Shown: positions 1 to 7,113, counted from the first letter of the stretch. The stretch: 13,823 nt of DNA from Streptomyces sp. NRRL S-350 (GCF_000719705.1 NZ_JOHO01000102.1:1-13823); one strand, 5' to 3'. The notes: generated from the letters alone by a model not told the origin. Numbers and translations are program-made.

Positions 1-17
1 TGGGTGGGTGGTTGGGG

Positions 18-813
18 GAATTCGCCGGTGGCGAATTCGCGGGATTGCGCGGGTGGTTGGGGGCGGGGCTTGGGCGTCGCTGCGCTCCGCCGATCTCTGG
101 GTATTGTCCCGGGCCTACGGCCCGTCAACCGATCGGCATTTCCGCTTAGTTTGGCTGGCTTTTTTCACGGCCCTACGGGCCGTATTTCGGAAATCTTTCC
201 CGGGCTGCGTCCGGGGGTTCGCGTTGACGATGTGACGCGAAATTCGGGTAGTGGCCCCCTTGCCCCGTTCGGGCGGGGGGCGGCCCCGGGCCTGCCGCCC
301 CGGCGTTGACGATGTGTCGCGGACTTCCGGTATCAGTCACAACCCCACCCCCAGGGGCCCTCCCCCGGTCCCGACCGACGGCCGGTCCCGCCTTGCGGTT
401 GCTGGCCTGTCCGCCCATCCGCTGCCCTCGGAGCGGGGCCTGCGGCCCTCGGCAGGCACCTCGGGGCCGCCGGTCCGGGCTCGGGCCTCCCCGGCCCCTG
501 TGGCGGGCCCTCACGACCGCCCCGGACGTCGGCCCCTGACGGGCCCTCGACAGGGGAACCCGACCGGGCATCCGAAGCGTTTCCAGTGGTGCTTAAGGGG
601 TGCCGTAAAGATCTATCCTACCGGTCCGCGAACGAGCGCCGGCCGCGAACACAAAAACCTCGCGGCACCCGCCCGTCACGGCTCTGTCCGACGACACTCA
701 CGGCGAGAATACGAATTCCCTTCCGCTGCCTTTCAGGCCGCAATCCTAAAGTCCCGCGAGGAGCAAGCGGGAAGGAAGCCAATTCAGGCAGGCCGGAAAG
801 GGGCCTACGGCCC
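18..813. repeat. Series of perfect small hairpins with 3-nt loops
   Basis: Five perfect inverted repeats, each with a three-base loop, were read directly. They are 18-38 (9-bp arms GAATTCGCC, loop GGT), 110-124 (6-bp arms CGGGCC, loop TAC), 167-183 (7-bp arms ACGGCCC, loop TAC), 436-448 (GGGCC, loop TGC) and 801-813 (GGGCC, loop TAC). Four share the GGSCC-TNC-GGSCC theme. None lies in a credible gene. They could be REP-like dispersed palindromes or remnants of a structured element; compact three-base-loop hairpins also occur in streptomycete telomeres, but nothing else here indicates a chromosome end. Confidence 0.6.
221..332. repeat. 30-nt imperfect direct repeat
   Basis: The 30-nt segments at 221-250 and 303-332 both begin GCGTTGACGATGTG and end GGTA. 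They match at 26 of 30 positions and start 82 nt apart. Neither copy lies in a credible gene, and function is unknown. Confidence 0.65.
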
Positions 814-1095
814 TCGCCACCGACACCACGGCCGACATTCCAAGCCCCCCAGGAAATCCCGCACGGCGCCACGGACGCAATTCCCGCAGCAGCACCACCA
901 AACCGAACACCGAGCCAGGACGACGGCCTGGACCGCGGCCAGGGCGCAGCAGCGGCGGGCGGCGGGCAGGACGGGGCCCGGAGAGGGCCGGGCAGCCCAG
1001 GGACGGGGAGCCAGAATTCGGCCACCAGGGCCTCCAAGGCCTCGGGCCTGGACGGCGGCCAAGCCGGGCGCAGCGGGACGGCCTGGCGGCCGACC

Positions 1096-1117
1096 AGGAC
1101 GTCGACAGGACGTCGAC
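1096..1117. repeat. 11-bp tandem duplication
   Basis: AGGACGTCGAC occurs twice back to back (1096-1106 and 1107-1117). Each unit contains the palindrome GTCGAC. It is probably a simple slippage product in non-coding DNA. Confidence 0.7.
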
Positions 1118-1405
1118 CAGGGCGCGGCGGGGTGGGTAGGGCTGGGATGGTGGGTGGGGCAGGGGCTGACGAGTCGTCCTCCAGGCCCTTGTTCCCCGGA
1201 CGCCGGTTAGGCCGTAGCCGCCCCCGCGCAGACCGGGAGGTCTGCCGTTCCGTCTCCAGTGCAGGACACTCCGGTACCCGCCCCACCCACACACCCACCC
1301 TAAAAGCCCCCACCGACACGACACCCGGTCCTGCCGCAGGGCACACTCCCGGCTGCCAGGTTCGGTGTGCACTTCCCGTTGAGCGCTGGCGCCAGCTCCG
1401 CCCTG

Positions 1406-1429
1406 GGCAGCCGTCGATAGGCTGCCGGC
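1406..1429 (+). promoter_or_regulatory. Hairpin overlapping a putative -10, directly before a start codon
   Basis: A perfect inverted repeat GGCAGCC (1406-1412) / GGCTGCC (1420-1426) with a 7-nt loop ends three bases before the ATG at 1430. No Shine-Dalgarno sequence is present. TAGGCT at 1418-1423 fits an actinobacterial -10 (TANNNT) and would place the transcription start at or near the ATG, that is, a leaderless message. I see no good -35. The palindrome would then be an operator over the -10. The repeat is seen directly; the promoter role is inferred. Confidence 0.4.
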
Positions 1430-2182
1430 ATGACAGGAGTACTGCAGTTCGGCGCGCTGCTGGCGCAGCTGATGAGCCATCGGGCGCTCGACTGCGCTTC
1501 GCTCGCGGCATCGGCGGGCATCGCCCCGGCACAGGTGCAGGCCGTACTCGACGGGCAGGCGCCAACCGAACGGCTTCTCAGAGGCCTGGGACCGGTACTC
1601 GGCCTGCACGCCGCCGACCTGTTCGTTCTCGCCGGACAGTCGGTGCCCGACGACCTGACACCGATCACCCGCAACCCGAACTGGTCGATCGACACCGTCG
1701 TCTACAACACGATGGTCATGCCCGCCGAGAACCGGCGACCGCTGCTGGCCGCGATCCGGGCGCAGCCCCTGGTGCGGCGCGAGGGGCGGGGCGGGGTCGA
1801 CCGGCCGTACCACCGGTACGAGCCGGGCTTCGGCGCGGTGCTCCTGGAACTCGCCCACAGCCGGAACCTCACCTGGACGGGCACGGCCAAGGCCCTGTAC
1901 GCGGTCACCGACGGACGGATCTACCTGTCTGCGTCGACCATCGGCGGGATCGGCCGCAGCACCGTCGAAGCAACCCCCGAGCTGGTCGCCGGCTTCGCCG
2001 GCGTGCTCGGCATCCCCGCCCCCGACCTCGCAGCGCTCGGCGGCATCCACATGCCCGACGACCTGCCACCCCTCCACTCCCGGGCAGCGGACGTGGCTGC
2101 CATCGTCTGGGAAGCCCGGCGCCTGACCACCACCCAGCTCCAGGAGATCGAACTCACCTCCCGCCACCTCGCCGGCCGCTGA
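1430..2182 (+). CDS. Duplicated helix-turn-helix (XRE-like) protein
   Basis: A predicted cytoplasmic protein of 250 residues made of two related halves. Residues 7-79 carry a helical HTH-like segment ending GLHAADLFVLAG...VPDDLTPI. Residues 133-215 repeat the plan, ending GIPAPDLAALGG...MPDDLPPL. Each half resembles the Cro/C1-type DNA-binding fold (a four-to-five helix bundle with LAxxAGIxxxxVxxxLxG in the first copy), so a tandem-HTH transcriptional regulator is the likely role. A linker with NRRPLLAAIR and an arginine-rich stretch lies between. There is no ligand-binding or membrane domain. ATG 1430 was chosen because a -10-like element and hairpin lie immediately upstream; no SD is visible, so translation may be leaderless. 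The gene stands alone, with no operon partner. The target is unknown. Family assignment is from motif character, not a confirmed match. Confidence 0.85.
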   Translation: MTGVLQFGALLAQLMSHRALDCASLAASAGIAPAQVQAVLDGQAPTERLLRGLGPVLGLHAADLFVLAGQSVPDDLTPITRNPNWSIDTVVYNTMVMPAENRRPLLAAIRAQPLVRREGRGGVDRPYHRYEPGFGAVLLELAHSRNLTWTGTAKALYAVTDGRIYLSASTIGGIGRSTVEATPELVAGFAGVLGIPAPDLAALGGIHMPDDLPPLHSRAADVAAIVWEARRLTTTQLQEIELTSRHLAGR

Positions 2183-2487
2183 CTTACCTCCCCCGCCAGG
2201 CCCCCCACCCCAACCGAAACCAACAGGCGAACGGACCCGACCAAACAACGGCGGGGCGCAGCGGGTGGCCACTCCGAACGGCAGGTACGGCAAGCAGACC
2301 GGCGGGCGCGGGGCGGGGGCGTCGCGCGCAGCTGGCAGGGCCGGGCGTGGGCTGGCGCGCGGGGAGGGTCGGGTGCGGGCCACCTGATAAGGCATAGGGC
2401 TGCAAGAGGGGTCTCGTTGTTGCCTAGTAGCATCCGGCCGTCCTCGGCCGTGTGGCCGTTCCAGGGGCGGACAGCGGGAGAAGTCGG
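2183..2487. other. Intergenic region, nothing recognised
   Basis: About 300 bp between two plus-strand genes. Apart from GC-rich low-complexity stretches and a possible -10 (TAGCAT near 2427) I see no terminator, repeat or gene. Minus-strand open frames across it lack any domain. Confidence 0.4.
2476..2483 (+). promoter_or_regulatory. Ribosome binding site deciding the start at GTG 2488
   Basis: GGGAGAAG lies with its GGAG core 7 nt before GTG 2488. This supports that start over the upstream GTG 2452, which has no SD, and over ATG 2500, for which the spacing would be long. Confidence 0.6.
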
Positions 2488-3120
2488 GTGTCGGATTCGA
2501 TGTGGTCGGTGCTGGCGGAGAGCGCGCGGGATCAGTGGGAGGCCACGCCGCTGGTCGGGGTGGGTCCGCTGCAGTTCGGTATGACGCGTGGGCAGGTCAC
2601 CGCCGCGTTGGGACGCGGGCCCGCGATGAGCAGTGGTGACAGCGCGGCCTACCCCCCGTCCGACCCACGGGCGTGGGGCAACATGCTCGTGGCCTACTTC
2701 CGCGCCGCCACGGCGGATGACGTTCCGCCGGACCTGCCGGGACGCTCGCTCACGGGGGGAATCGACGACGGCTACGAGTACCAGCCGGGGCACAGGCTTG
2801 GTGGCGTGCTCGCCGCGGTAGCCGTCGACGCCCGGTTCGGCCCACAGGTCCGCTGGGAGGGCCTGGCCCTGACCGGACGCGTGCCGTCGGCGACCGACGA
2901 CGCGGTGTACGCCAAGCTCCGAGACCGCGGCATGGGCGAGCAGATCCGCTTCTCCCAGGAAGGCACCTACAGCTACGGGGAAATCGGTCTCCTGCTGCGC
3001 GTCCAGCGCGCCGGCGACATCCTGCTCACCCGGCCGGTCTTCGCCGCCCCGGCCTGGGTCGAACGCCTGGGTGATACCTCGGAAGGCCCGCTTCCCGACC
3101 AGGAATGGCACAGCCACTGA
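2488..3120 (+). CDS. Unrecognised soluble protein with GVGPLxFGMT motif
   Basis: A 210-residue protein from the GTG preceded by GGGAGAAG. Near the N-terminus it carries PLVGVGPLQFGMTRGQVTAALG. This GxGPLxFGMTxxxVxxxLG signature recurs in small actinobacterial proteins of unknown role, some of them next to toxin or secretion genes; that neighbourhood is general knowledge and is not seen here. The rest alternates beta-prone and charged segments (for example VAVDARFGPQVRWEGLALTG and EQIRFSQEGTYSYGEIGLLLRV), suggesting a compact alpha/beta domain. There is no signal peptide, membrane helix or catalytic motif I can name. It follows the HTH gene by 305 bp, so co-transcription is doubtful. The frame has good codon bias and ends in TGA at 3118-3120. 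I do not assign a function. Confidence 0.8.
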   Translation: MSDSMWSVLAESARDQWEATPLVGVGPLQFGMTRGQVTAALGRGPAMSSGDSAAYPPSDPRAWGNMLVAYFRAATADDVPPDLPGRSLTGGIDDGYEYQPGHRLGGVLAAVAVDARFGPQVRWEGLALTGRVPSATDDAVYAKLRDRGMGEQIRFSQEGTYSYGEIGLLLRVQRAGDILLTRPVFAAPAWVERLGDTSEGPLPDQEWHSH

Positions 3121-3763
3121 CCCCCGCACCACCCGTAGCGTAAGCGGGACGACGAACGGCAGTCAGGACAACGGCGCAGCGAGGCGGGGACGGGGGCAGC
3201 AGCGCAAAGACGCCCGGACGGCCGCCCCGGCCCGCACGCCGCACGGCGGCGCAGCATCGGCCAGGCACAGCCGGCCCGGTACAACGGCGCAGCGAGGCGG
3301 GCACGGGCACCGGTGGGGACGGCGGGCCCGGCCTGGACGAAACCGAACGCCAACCGCCGTCACCACCCCCACCCCACAAATCCGAACCGAATTCTGTCCA
3401 CCACCCGGGGGCCAATCCGCCAAAACAATCCAGCGGAATTATCGGCGGAATTCACACCTGAAACCAGCCCACAACACCGAGCCCACCTTCGAGCGGGCCG
3501 ACCCGACCCCCGACCCCAGCCCTCCAGCACGCACAGTCACCAAACCCCGGACAGCACCAACCCCGCCGGAGCCTCCAACAGGTCCAACCAAAGGTCCAGA
3601 CAACCCGCCATGAGAGCCCGAAAGGCCACCACCAACACCAACAGGTCGCACCTACGCGGACCGACCGGCCTCGGCCCCGAGGCGGGAGCAGGACGTTGAC
3701 CGGGACGGCGGGACTCAGGCCGCAGTGTCACGGCTTATCGGCCCGTATTCTTCGTAGGGTGAC
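3121..3763. other. Intergenic region with direct repeat and C/A-rich plus strand
   Basis: This 643-bp stretch has no credible gene. It contains a 27-nt direct repeat (3168-3194 and 3281-3307). Between about 3340 and 3620 the plus strand is strongly C/A-rich and includes the short tandem GCGGAATT near 3432-3452. TATTCT at 3746-3751 is a plausible -10 for the gene at 3764. Confidence 0.5.
3168..3307. repeat. 27-nt direct repeat pair
   Basis: ACAACGGCGCAGCGAGGCGG begins at 3168 and again at 3281, 113 nt apart. Extended to 27 nt (3168-3194 and 3281-3307) the copies differ at one base. Both are intergenic and in the same orientation. Their role is unknown. Confidence 0.75.
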
Positions 3764-4180
3764 ATGTGCGATTGGTGCGGTCGGGCCCTGCCGGGCGGGC
3801 GGGGCCGCCGCTACTGCCCGCGGCCCCGAACCTGCCGACAGGCCGCCTACCGGGCCCGTCGACGCGTCGAGGCCGCGGTTCCCGCCCGGGTCGCCTTGTC
3901 TCAGATCAACCAGGAACTCCAGGCCCATGCCTACGCCCTGGACGAGTTGATCGCCGCCGGGACGGGTGCGCGGCGGGTGGTGCCGGGCATCCACTGCACA
4001 GCGGCGGCCGACTTCCAGCACCTCGTGGGCGAGCTTGTGCGGTGCGCGGTGGTCGCCGACCGCGAGGCGGGCACCACCTGGGCCGTGATCGGCGAGGCAC
4101 TCGGGCTCAGCGCCGACGCCGCGCGCGCCCGCTACGGCAAGGTTCGCCTCCTGTGGCCACCACCCCCACAACCCACCTGA
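3764..4180 (+). CDS. Small zinc-finger / helix-turn-helix protein
   Basis: This 138-residue protein has an N-terminal four-cysteine finger: C2-x2-C5-x12-C18-x5-C24, followed by RQAAYRARRR. The pattern CxxC...YC...CRQxAYRxRR is a known small zinc-binding, nucleic-acid-associated motif in actinobacterial proteins. The middle (about 40-100) is helical. The C-terminal part, TTWAVIGEALGLSADAARARYGK, has the shape of an HTH recognition helix. A DNA-binding or regulatory role is likely but the target is unknown. The ATG sits in TAGGGTGACATG, so the start either uses the close AGGGTG as a weak SD or belongs to a nearly leaderless transcript from TATTCT at 3746. It stands alone; a dispersed 128-bp repeat begins 41 nt after its stop. 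Confidence 0.85.
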   Translation: MCDWCGRALPGGRGRRYCPRPRTCRQAAYRARRRVEAAVPARVALSQINQELQAHAYALDELIAAGTGARRVVPGIHCTAAADFQHLVGELVRCAVVADREAGTTWAVIGEALGLSADAARARYGKVRLLWPPPPQPT

Positions 4181-4221
4181 ACAACCCGCACAACCCGCCC
4201 GCCCCACCCCGAACCCACGAG

Positions 4222-4349
4222 CGGCCGGCACCAGCCGGACGCGAAGAAGAACAGCCCAGCGCAGCGCCCGACCACACCGACCCAGCCCCCAGCCCAACCC
4301 ACCCACCACAGCCACCAGCAGGGGCCCAGGAAGGTAAGTCGGCATGGTG
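4222..4349. repeat. Dispersed 128-bp repeat, copy A
   Basis: This segment matches 13375-13501 in the same orientation. The first 54 nt differ at one base; after a 2-nt indel the rest is clearly similar and ends with the shared block GGGGCCCAGGAAGGTAAG...CATGGTG. It opens with a small hairpin (CCGGC-ACCA-GCCGG). No terminal inverted repeats or target duplication are visible. Both copies lie in the same place, just downstream of a plus-strand regulatory gene. On the minus strand both can be read as a short hydrophobic peptide starting M-x-x-YLPGP, but the indel shifts frame and no ribosome binding site precedes either ATG. Confidence 0.85.
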
Positions 4350-4663
4350 AGAACCCCGCCATCCGCCCCCTGACCAGGGCGAACACACCTAGCAGCAGGA
4401 CCGGGGCCGAACACCGAACCGAACCATGAACCGAACCGTCAACCGCACGCCCTACCGGCCGACGAGCCGCACCCCCGGCCGAACAGCCGGCGCGTCGTCG
4501 GCACGGCGGTGCCTCGGCCCCGGCCGACAGAGCGGGGCCGCCCGGCGGGGGCAGGTCCCAGGGCTTGGGACGTCCACCAGGGCGGCGACATCGCCCGTGA
4601 GCGTTCCGCACGTCGGACACGCTCCCTGCGCGGCCGACAGCCCCCGGACGCAAGTACCCCCCT

Positions 4664-4743
4664 GGGTTGCCCTACGAGTTGCCGTACAAGTGGCCCTACG
4701 AGTAGCCGTACAAGTTGCTCTACAAGTGGCCCTACGAGTTGCC
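4664..4743. repeat. 12-bp tandem repeat array, six full units
   Basis: Six consecutive 12-bp units start at 4664, 4676, 4688, 4700, 4712 and 4724, with a partial seventh at 4736. The consensus is RAGTKGCCSTAC; individual units include GAGTTGCCGTAC, AAGTGGCCCTAC and GAGTAGCCGTAC. The array is less GC-rich than its surroundings. It could be an iteron or operator array, a minisatellite, or a coding repeat; in the plus frame of 4426-5214 it encodes VALRVAVQ-type repeats. I favour a non-coding origin. Confidence 0.8.
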
Positions 4744-5134
4744 TCGGACAGCGCCCGGCCGAGGCCTCGGGCAAGGGGGCTGACCTGCGTGGTCAAGGGG
4801 TGCCCACCGTCGCCGGGCAGCACCGACAACTTCCCTGTGGACCCTCGGCGGCGATTCCAGGGAGACGACCACGCCGAAGCCCGGAAGGGCGGCAACCATC
4901 GGCTGCCGGTCAGACCAGGCCGCCCGCAGGGCCCGCCCGCAGGCGCCGCAGGCCACCCGACCCGACAGCACACCACCCCACCACCAGAAGAACAGGGGCG
5001 CGCAGGAAGGGTTGTCAGAATTTCCGGCCACCTTGGCTGGCCCGCTGAGCTGCACAGGTACCCCCTCGCCCTCCGAGAGAACCGCCGCGACTGCTCATGG
5101 ATCGCCAGTGGGAAGCGGACATTCCGGTACCCGG

Positions 5135-6262
5135 CTACTTGGGCGTGTCCGTTGCCGTGGCGCTGGCACAGACGGGGCGGGTGCGGGCGGCGTAGGAGCG
5201 GGCGGCCACGATGAGACCGATACCCAGACCGCCGAATGCCAGGCCGCCGAACTCGACAAACCAGGTGATCCCCGAGCTGGTGGTGAACGGCTCGGACGGC
5301 TTGATCTTGGGCAGCACACCGGCAGCCATGAACGGGGCCATGATGATGAGGGCGGCTCCGTACATCGCCAGGGGGATCCCGGTCAGCCAGGCCGGGATCA
5401 GCGGCAGCAGGCGCGGAACCCGTCGTCCGGACAGGAACAGCGTCCAGCGAGGGAACACCTGCCCCCACACGTACAGCAGCCCCAGCAGCAGGAAGATCCC
5501 GACCATCGCGGCCAGCACGGTCACATCGATCCCCGCCGACGCGGTTGCCTTCGCCGGCTCCGATGCGCCGACGGCCGACGTCCTCTGCCAGTCATCGCCC
5601 GCGACGCCGAGCGCGTTGCCGCCCAGCGTCCAGATGGTCTTGGCTCCCGCCCACGGCAGGAGTCCGCCCATGAGAACGTACACCGCGACGCGGGTCCGCC
5701 TCGGGGCCCGGGAGGCGGCCGGGTGGACGAGCGGGCCGTCGGCTGCACCGGGGTGGGGCCGTCCGCATCGCGGGCAGTCTCCGCGCAGCCGTCGACGGTA
5801 CGACAGGCCGACGAGGAACAGGAAGGCCGTGCCGACCGTGTTGAGCAGCACCTGGGCCAACCCGGTAGTGCTCTCGATCCCCGAGAGGGTCGCAATGGTC
5901 ACGAAATAGATCGGCAGCCCGTTCATTCCCACGACGAACACCGGGAGCGCCACGATCAGCGCCGTCGACACAGCGACCCGGCCGGGCTTGGCGAGAGTTC
6001 GGGTGCTGGCCAGGCAGGCGCCGCCGGCCAGGAGCGCGAGGGCCGCCAGGAAGAGTTGACTCCCGGGGGCGTACGAGGAGTTTTCCTTCCATTGCACGGT
6101 GGAGCCTGTCGCCGCCCAGGTGACCTCGACAGCCGCATAGAACACAGCCCACGCTGCGGCGACCATGGGTGCCCACACGGGCCACCGCCACCATGTCCGC
6201 CCCGGGCTCGCGGTCGGAGGCTTAGAGACGCCGCCTATCGCCGAATTCGCAGGAACAACCAC
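5135..6262 (-). CDS. Eight-helix membrane protein of unknown function
   Basis: This 375-residue integral membrane protein has roughly eight hydrophobic segments, at about 28-50, 68-88, 96-120, 133-155, 191-212, 245-268, 288-315 and 331-355. Between helices 4 and 5 is a soluble loop with RRRLRGDCPRCGRPHP (C163-x2-C166), a possible half of a metal-binding knuckle, likely cytoplasmic by the positive-inside rule. Tryptophans and GG motifs are frequent. No transporter or enzyme signature is recognisable. GTG 6262 is supported by a GGGGG tract at 6268-6272 with a 5-nt spacer. The gene is divergent from the secreted protein at 6530, across a region rich in inverted repeats. Multi-helix proteins of this kind are common and unnamed in streptomycetes. 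Confidence 0.85.
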   Translation of the reverse strand: MVVPANSAIGGVSKPPTASPGRTWWRWPVWAPMVAAAWAVFYAAVEVTWAATGSTVQWKENSSYAPGSQLFLAALALLAGGACLASTRTLAKPGRVAVSTALIVALPVFVVGMNGLPIYFVTIATLSGIESTTGLAQVLLNTVGTAFLFLVGLSYRRRLRGDCPRCGRPHPGAADGPLVHPAASRAPRRTRVAVYVLMGGLLPWAGAKTIWTLGGNALGVAGDDWQRTSAVGASEPAKATASAGIDVTVLAAMVGIFLLLGLLYVWGQVFPRWTLFLSGRRVPRLLPLIPAWLTGIPLAMYGAALIIMAPFMAAGVLPKIKPSEPFTTSSGITWFVEFGGLAFGGLGIGLIVAARSYAARTRPVCASATATDTPK

Positions 6263-6325
6263 CGTGACCCCCGTATGTTCGGATTCTGACGCTCAGGGTT
6301 CCGCGTCACGCCCGCTGATCACATC

Positions 6326-6384
6326 CGCCCTTCGGATCAACCGGCGTCCCCCGCGCGGGGGAGGCCGAATTGATCCGAAGGGCG
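6326..6384. repeat. Perfect 15-bp inverted repeat around an inner palindrome
   Basis: CGCCCTTCGGATCAA at 6326-6340 is matched by its exact reverse complement at 6370-6384. The 29-nt space between contains the perfect palindrome CCCCCGCGCGGGGG (6348-6361). The structure lies between divergently transcribed genes, so it is not an obvious terminator for either. It could be an operator, a long hairpin in a leader RNA, or a very small palindromic element. Confidence 0.75.
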
Positions 6385-6390
6385 CCATTA

Positions 6391-6427
6391 AAGCCCTTCG
6401 CGAGTACCGGGCTTCCCCTGCCAGGGG
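6391..6427. repeat. Two further hairpins next to the large inverted repeat
   Basis: AAGCCC (6391-6396) pairs with GGGCTT (6409-6414) across a 12-nt loop. CCCCTG (6415-6420) pairs with CAGGGG (6422-6427) immediately after. With the 6326-6384 repeat they form three consecutive stem-loops in about 100 nt, upstream of the secreted protein at 6530. Confidence 0.55.
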
Positions 6428-6529
6428 GAGGCGGTTCGTCCCTGCGGCGGAGGCCAGGGCGAAGGGTCGGCTGAGAGGTTGAAGGGATCAGGGACAGCCC
6501 GACTCCTCACCCGACAGCAAGGACTGACC

Positions 6530-7051
6530 ATGCGGAAGCTCACCGCCGCCATCGCGGCCGTGGCGTTGGCGGCCGGCCCCGCCTCGGCCGCCCCCGGACC
6601 GGCCGACCACGTCGCCCTGCGCAGTTGGACCCTGCTCAGCGACCACGGCCCTGGCCCCACGCCGGGAGAACGGCTCACCGCAAGGGTCGACGCCTGGACC
6701 GTTGCAGGCCATGCCCGCGGGCACGCGGTGGTGCAGCACGTGTTCGAGCAGAGCGGCACAGTCCGGGCCGAGTTCGACGTCGACTGCCTGACCGTGGACA
6801 AGACGGGCGCCATCACCGTGACCGGCCCCATCTCACAAATCGTGGCCACTCCAGTCGGCGGCGAGCCGTACGTCCTCGGCCCGGGCGAGCACCCGGAGGC
6901 CGGCCTCACGTTCTACGCGACCGACGAGCAGCACCAGCGCCGGGTCGGCTGGGACAGGACCGACCCACAGAGGCACTCCGAGGTTTTCAGGTGCGGCGCG
7001 CTTCCGGCCAGTCTCTGGGTCGTAGACGGCGGGACCGTCCTGCACCGCTGA
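6530..7051 (+). CDS. Small secreted protein of unknown function
   Basis: A 173-residue protein beginning MRKLTAAIAAVALAAGPASA, a clean Sec signal peptide with likely cleavage after ASA (about residue 20). ATG 6530 is chosen because AAGGA at 6519-6523 is spaced 6 nt before it; an upstream in-frame start at 6479 would bury the signal peptide. The mature part is beta-rich. Its segment RLTARVDAWTVAGHARGHAV...FDVDCLTVDKTGAITVTGPI resembles streptomycete secreted proteins (some annotated as repetin) that share a VDCL...G...A-V-TG pattern; this is a resemblance only. Two cysteines may form a disulfide. It is probably extracellular and monocistronic. A short hairpin (7056-7073) follows the stop. Confidence 0.8.
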   Translation: MRKLTAAIAAVALAAGPASAAPGPADHVALRSWTLLSDHGPGPTPGERLTARVDAWTVAGHARGHAVVQHVFEQSGTVRAEFDVDCLTVDKTGAITVTGPISQIVATPVGGEPYVLGPGEHPEAGLTFYATDEQHQRRVGWDRTDPQRHSEVFRCGALPASLWVVDGGTVLHR

Positions 7052-7055
7052 GGAC

Positions 7056-7073
7056 GCCCGCCTGGCGCCGGGC
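7056..7073 (+). terminator. Weak hairpin after the secreted protein gene
   Basis: GCCCG (7056-7060) and CGGGC (7069-7073) can pair 4 nt after the stop of the gene at 6530. The stem is short and no T-run follows. Confidence 0.25.
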
Positions 7074-7113
7074 AAGAGCGGTCAGAGGACGTCCTGCTCG
7101 TTTGCGGAATAGT

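Larger units (their letters stand above)
1..1429. other. Gene-free, repeat-rich GC region
   Basis: I see no credible gene here. Long open frames cross it in several phases on both strands, as expected at this GC content. Their products are P/R/G/A-rich, lack any recognisable domain, and some run straight through the real gene at 1430-2182. The stretch holds several short perfect hairpins, a G-rich direct repeat (GGGTGGTTGGGGG at 6-18 and 51-63), a 30-nt degenerate direct repeat (221-250 and 303-332), and an 11-bp tandem duplication at 1096-1117. Two related stretches near 925-955 and 1045-1077 share the pattern GGCCTGGACsGCGGCCA followed shortly by GCGCAGC. It may be decayed accessory DNA. 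Confidence 0.6.
4181..5134. other. Gene-poor region with dispersed repeat and tandem array
   Basis: About 950 bp follow the zinc-finger gene. The region holds copy A of a dispersed repeat (4222-4349), a CCGAA-rich run near 4408-4445, and a 12-bp tandem array (4664-4743). Open frames exist on both strands (plus 4426-5214, minus 4452-5468), but they overlap each other and run into the 3' end of the membrane protein gene. The tandem array produces a periodic peptide in every frame, so periodicity is no proof of coding. Confidence 0.5.

Noticed and set aside
1..820. Chromosome telomere
   Set aside because: The hairpins are suggestive, but the window begins without a recognisable telomeric end and no telomere-associated gene is present.
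251..2397. Long open frames on both strands (251-1210 +, 586-2397 +, 618-1565 -, 746-2395 -)
   Set aside because: Products are Pro/Arg/Gly-rich without domains, overlap each other, and two run through the well-supported HTH gene at 1430-2182. At this GC content stop codons are rare in all frames.
4426..5468. Open frames in the tandem-array region, including a minus-strand stretch reading ACPTCGTLTGDVAALVDV near 4560-4640
   Set aside because: They overlap on opposite strands and run into the membrane protein gene. The repeat gives periodic peptides in every frame. The Cys-containing stretch might be a gene relic, but nothing around it supports a complete gene.
6341..6433. Two hairpin units resembling a CRISPR type I-E repeat
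   Set aside because: Only two diverged units 66 nt apart, with no constant repeat or spacer length and no cas genes.
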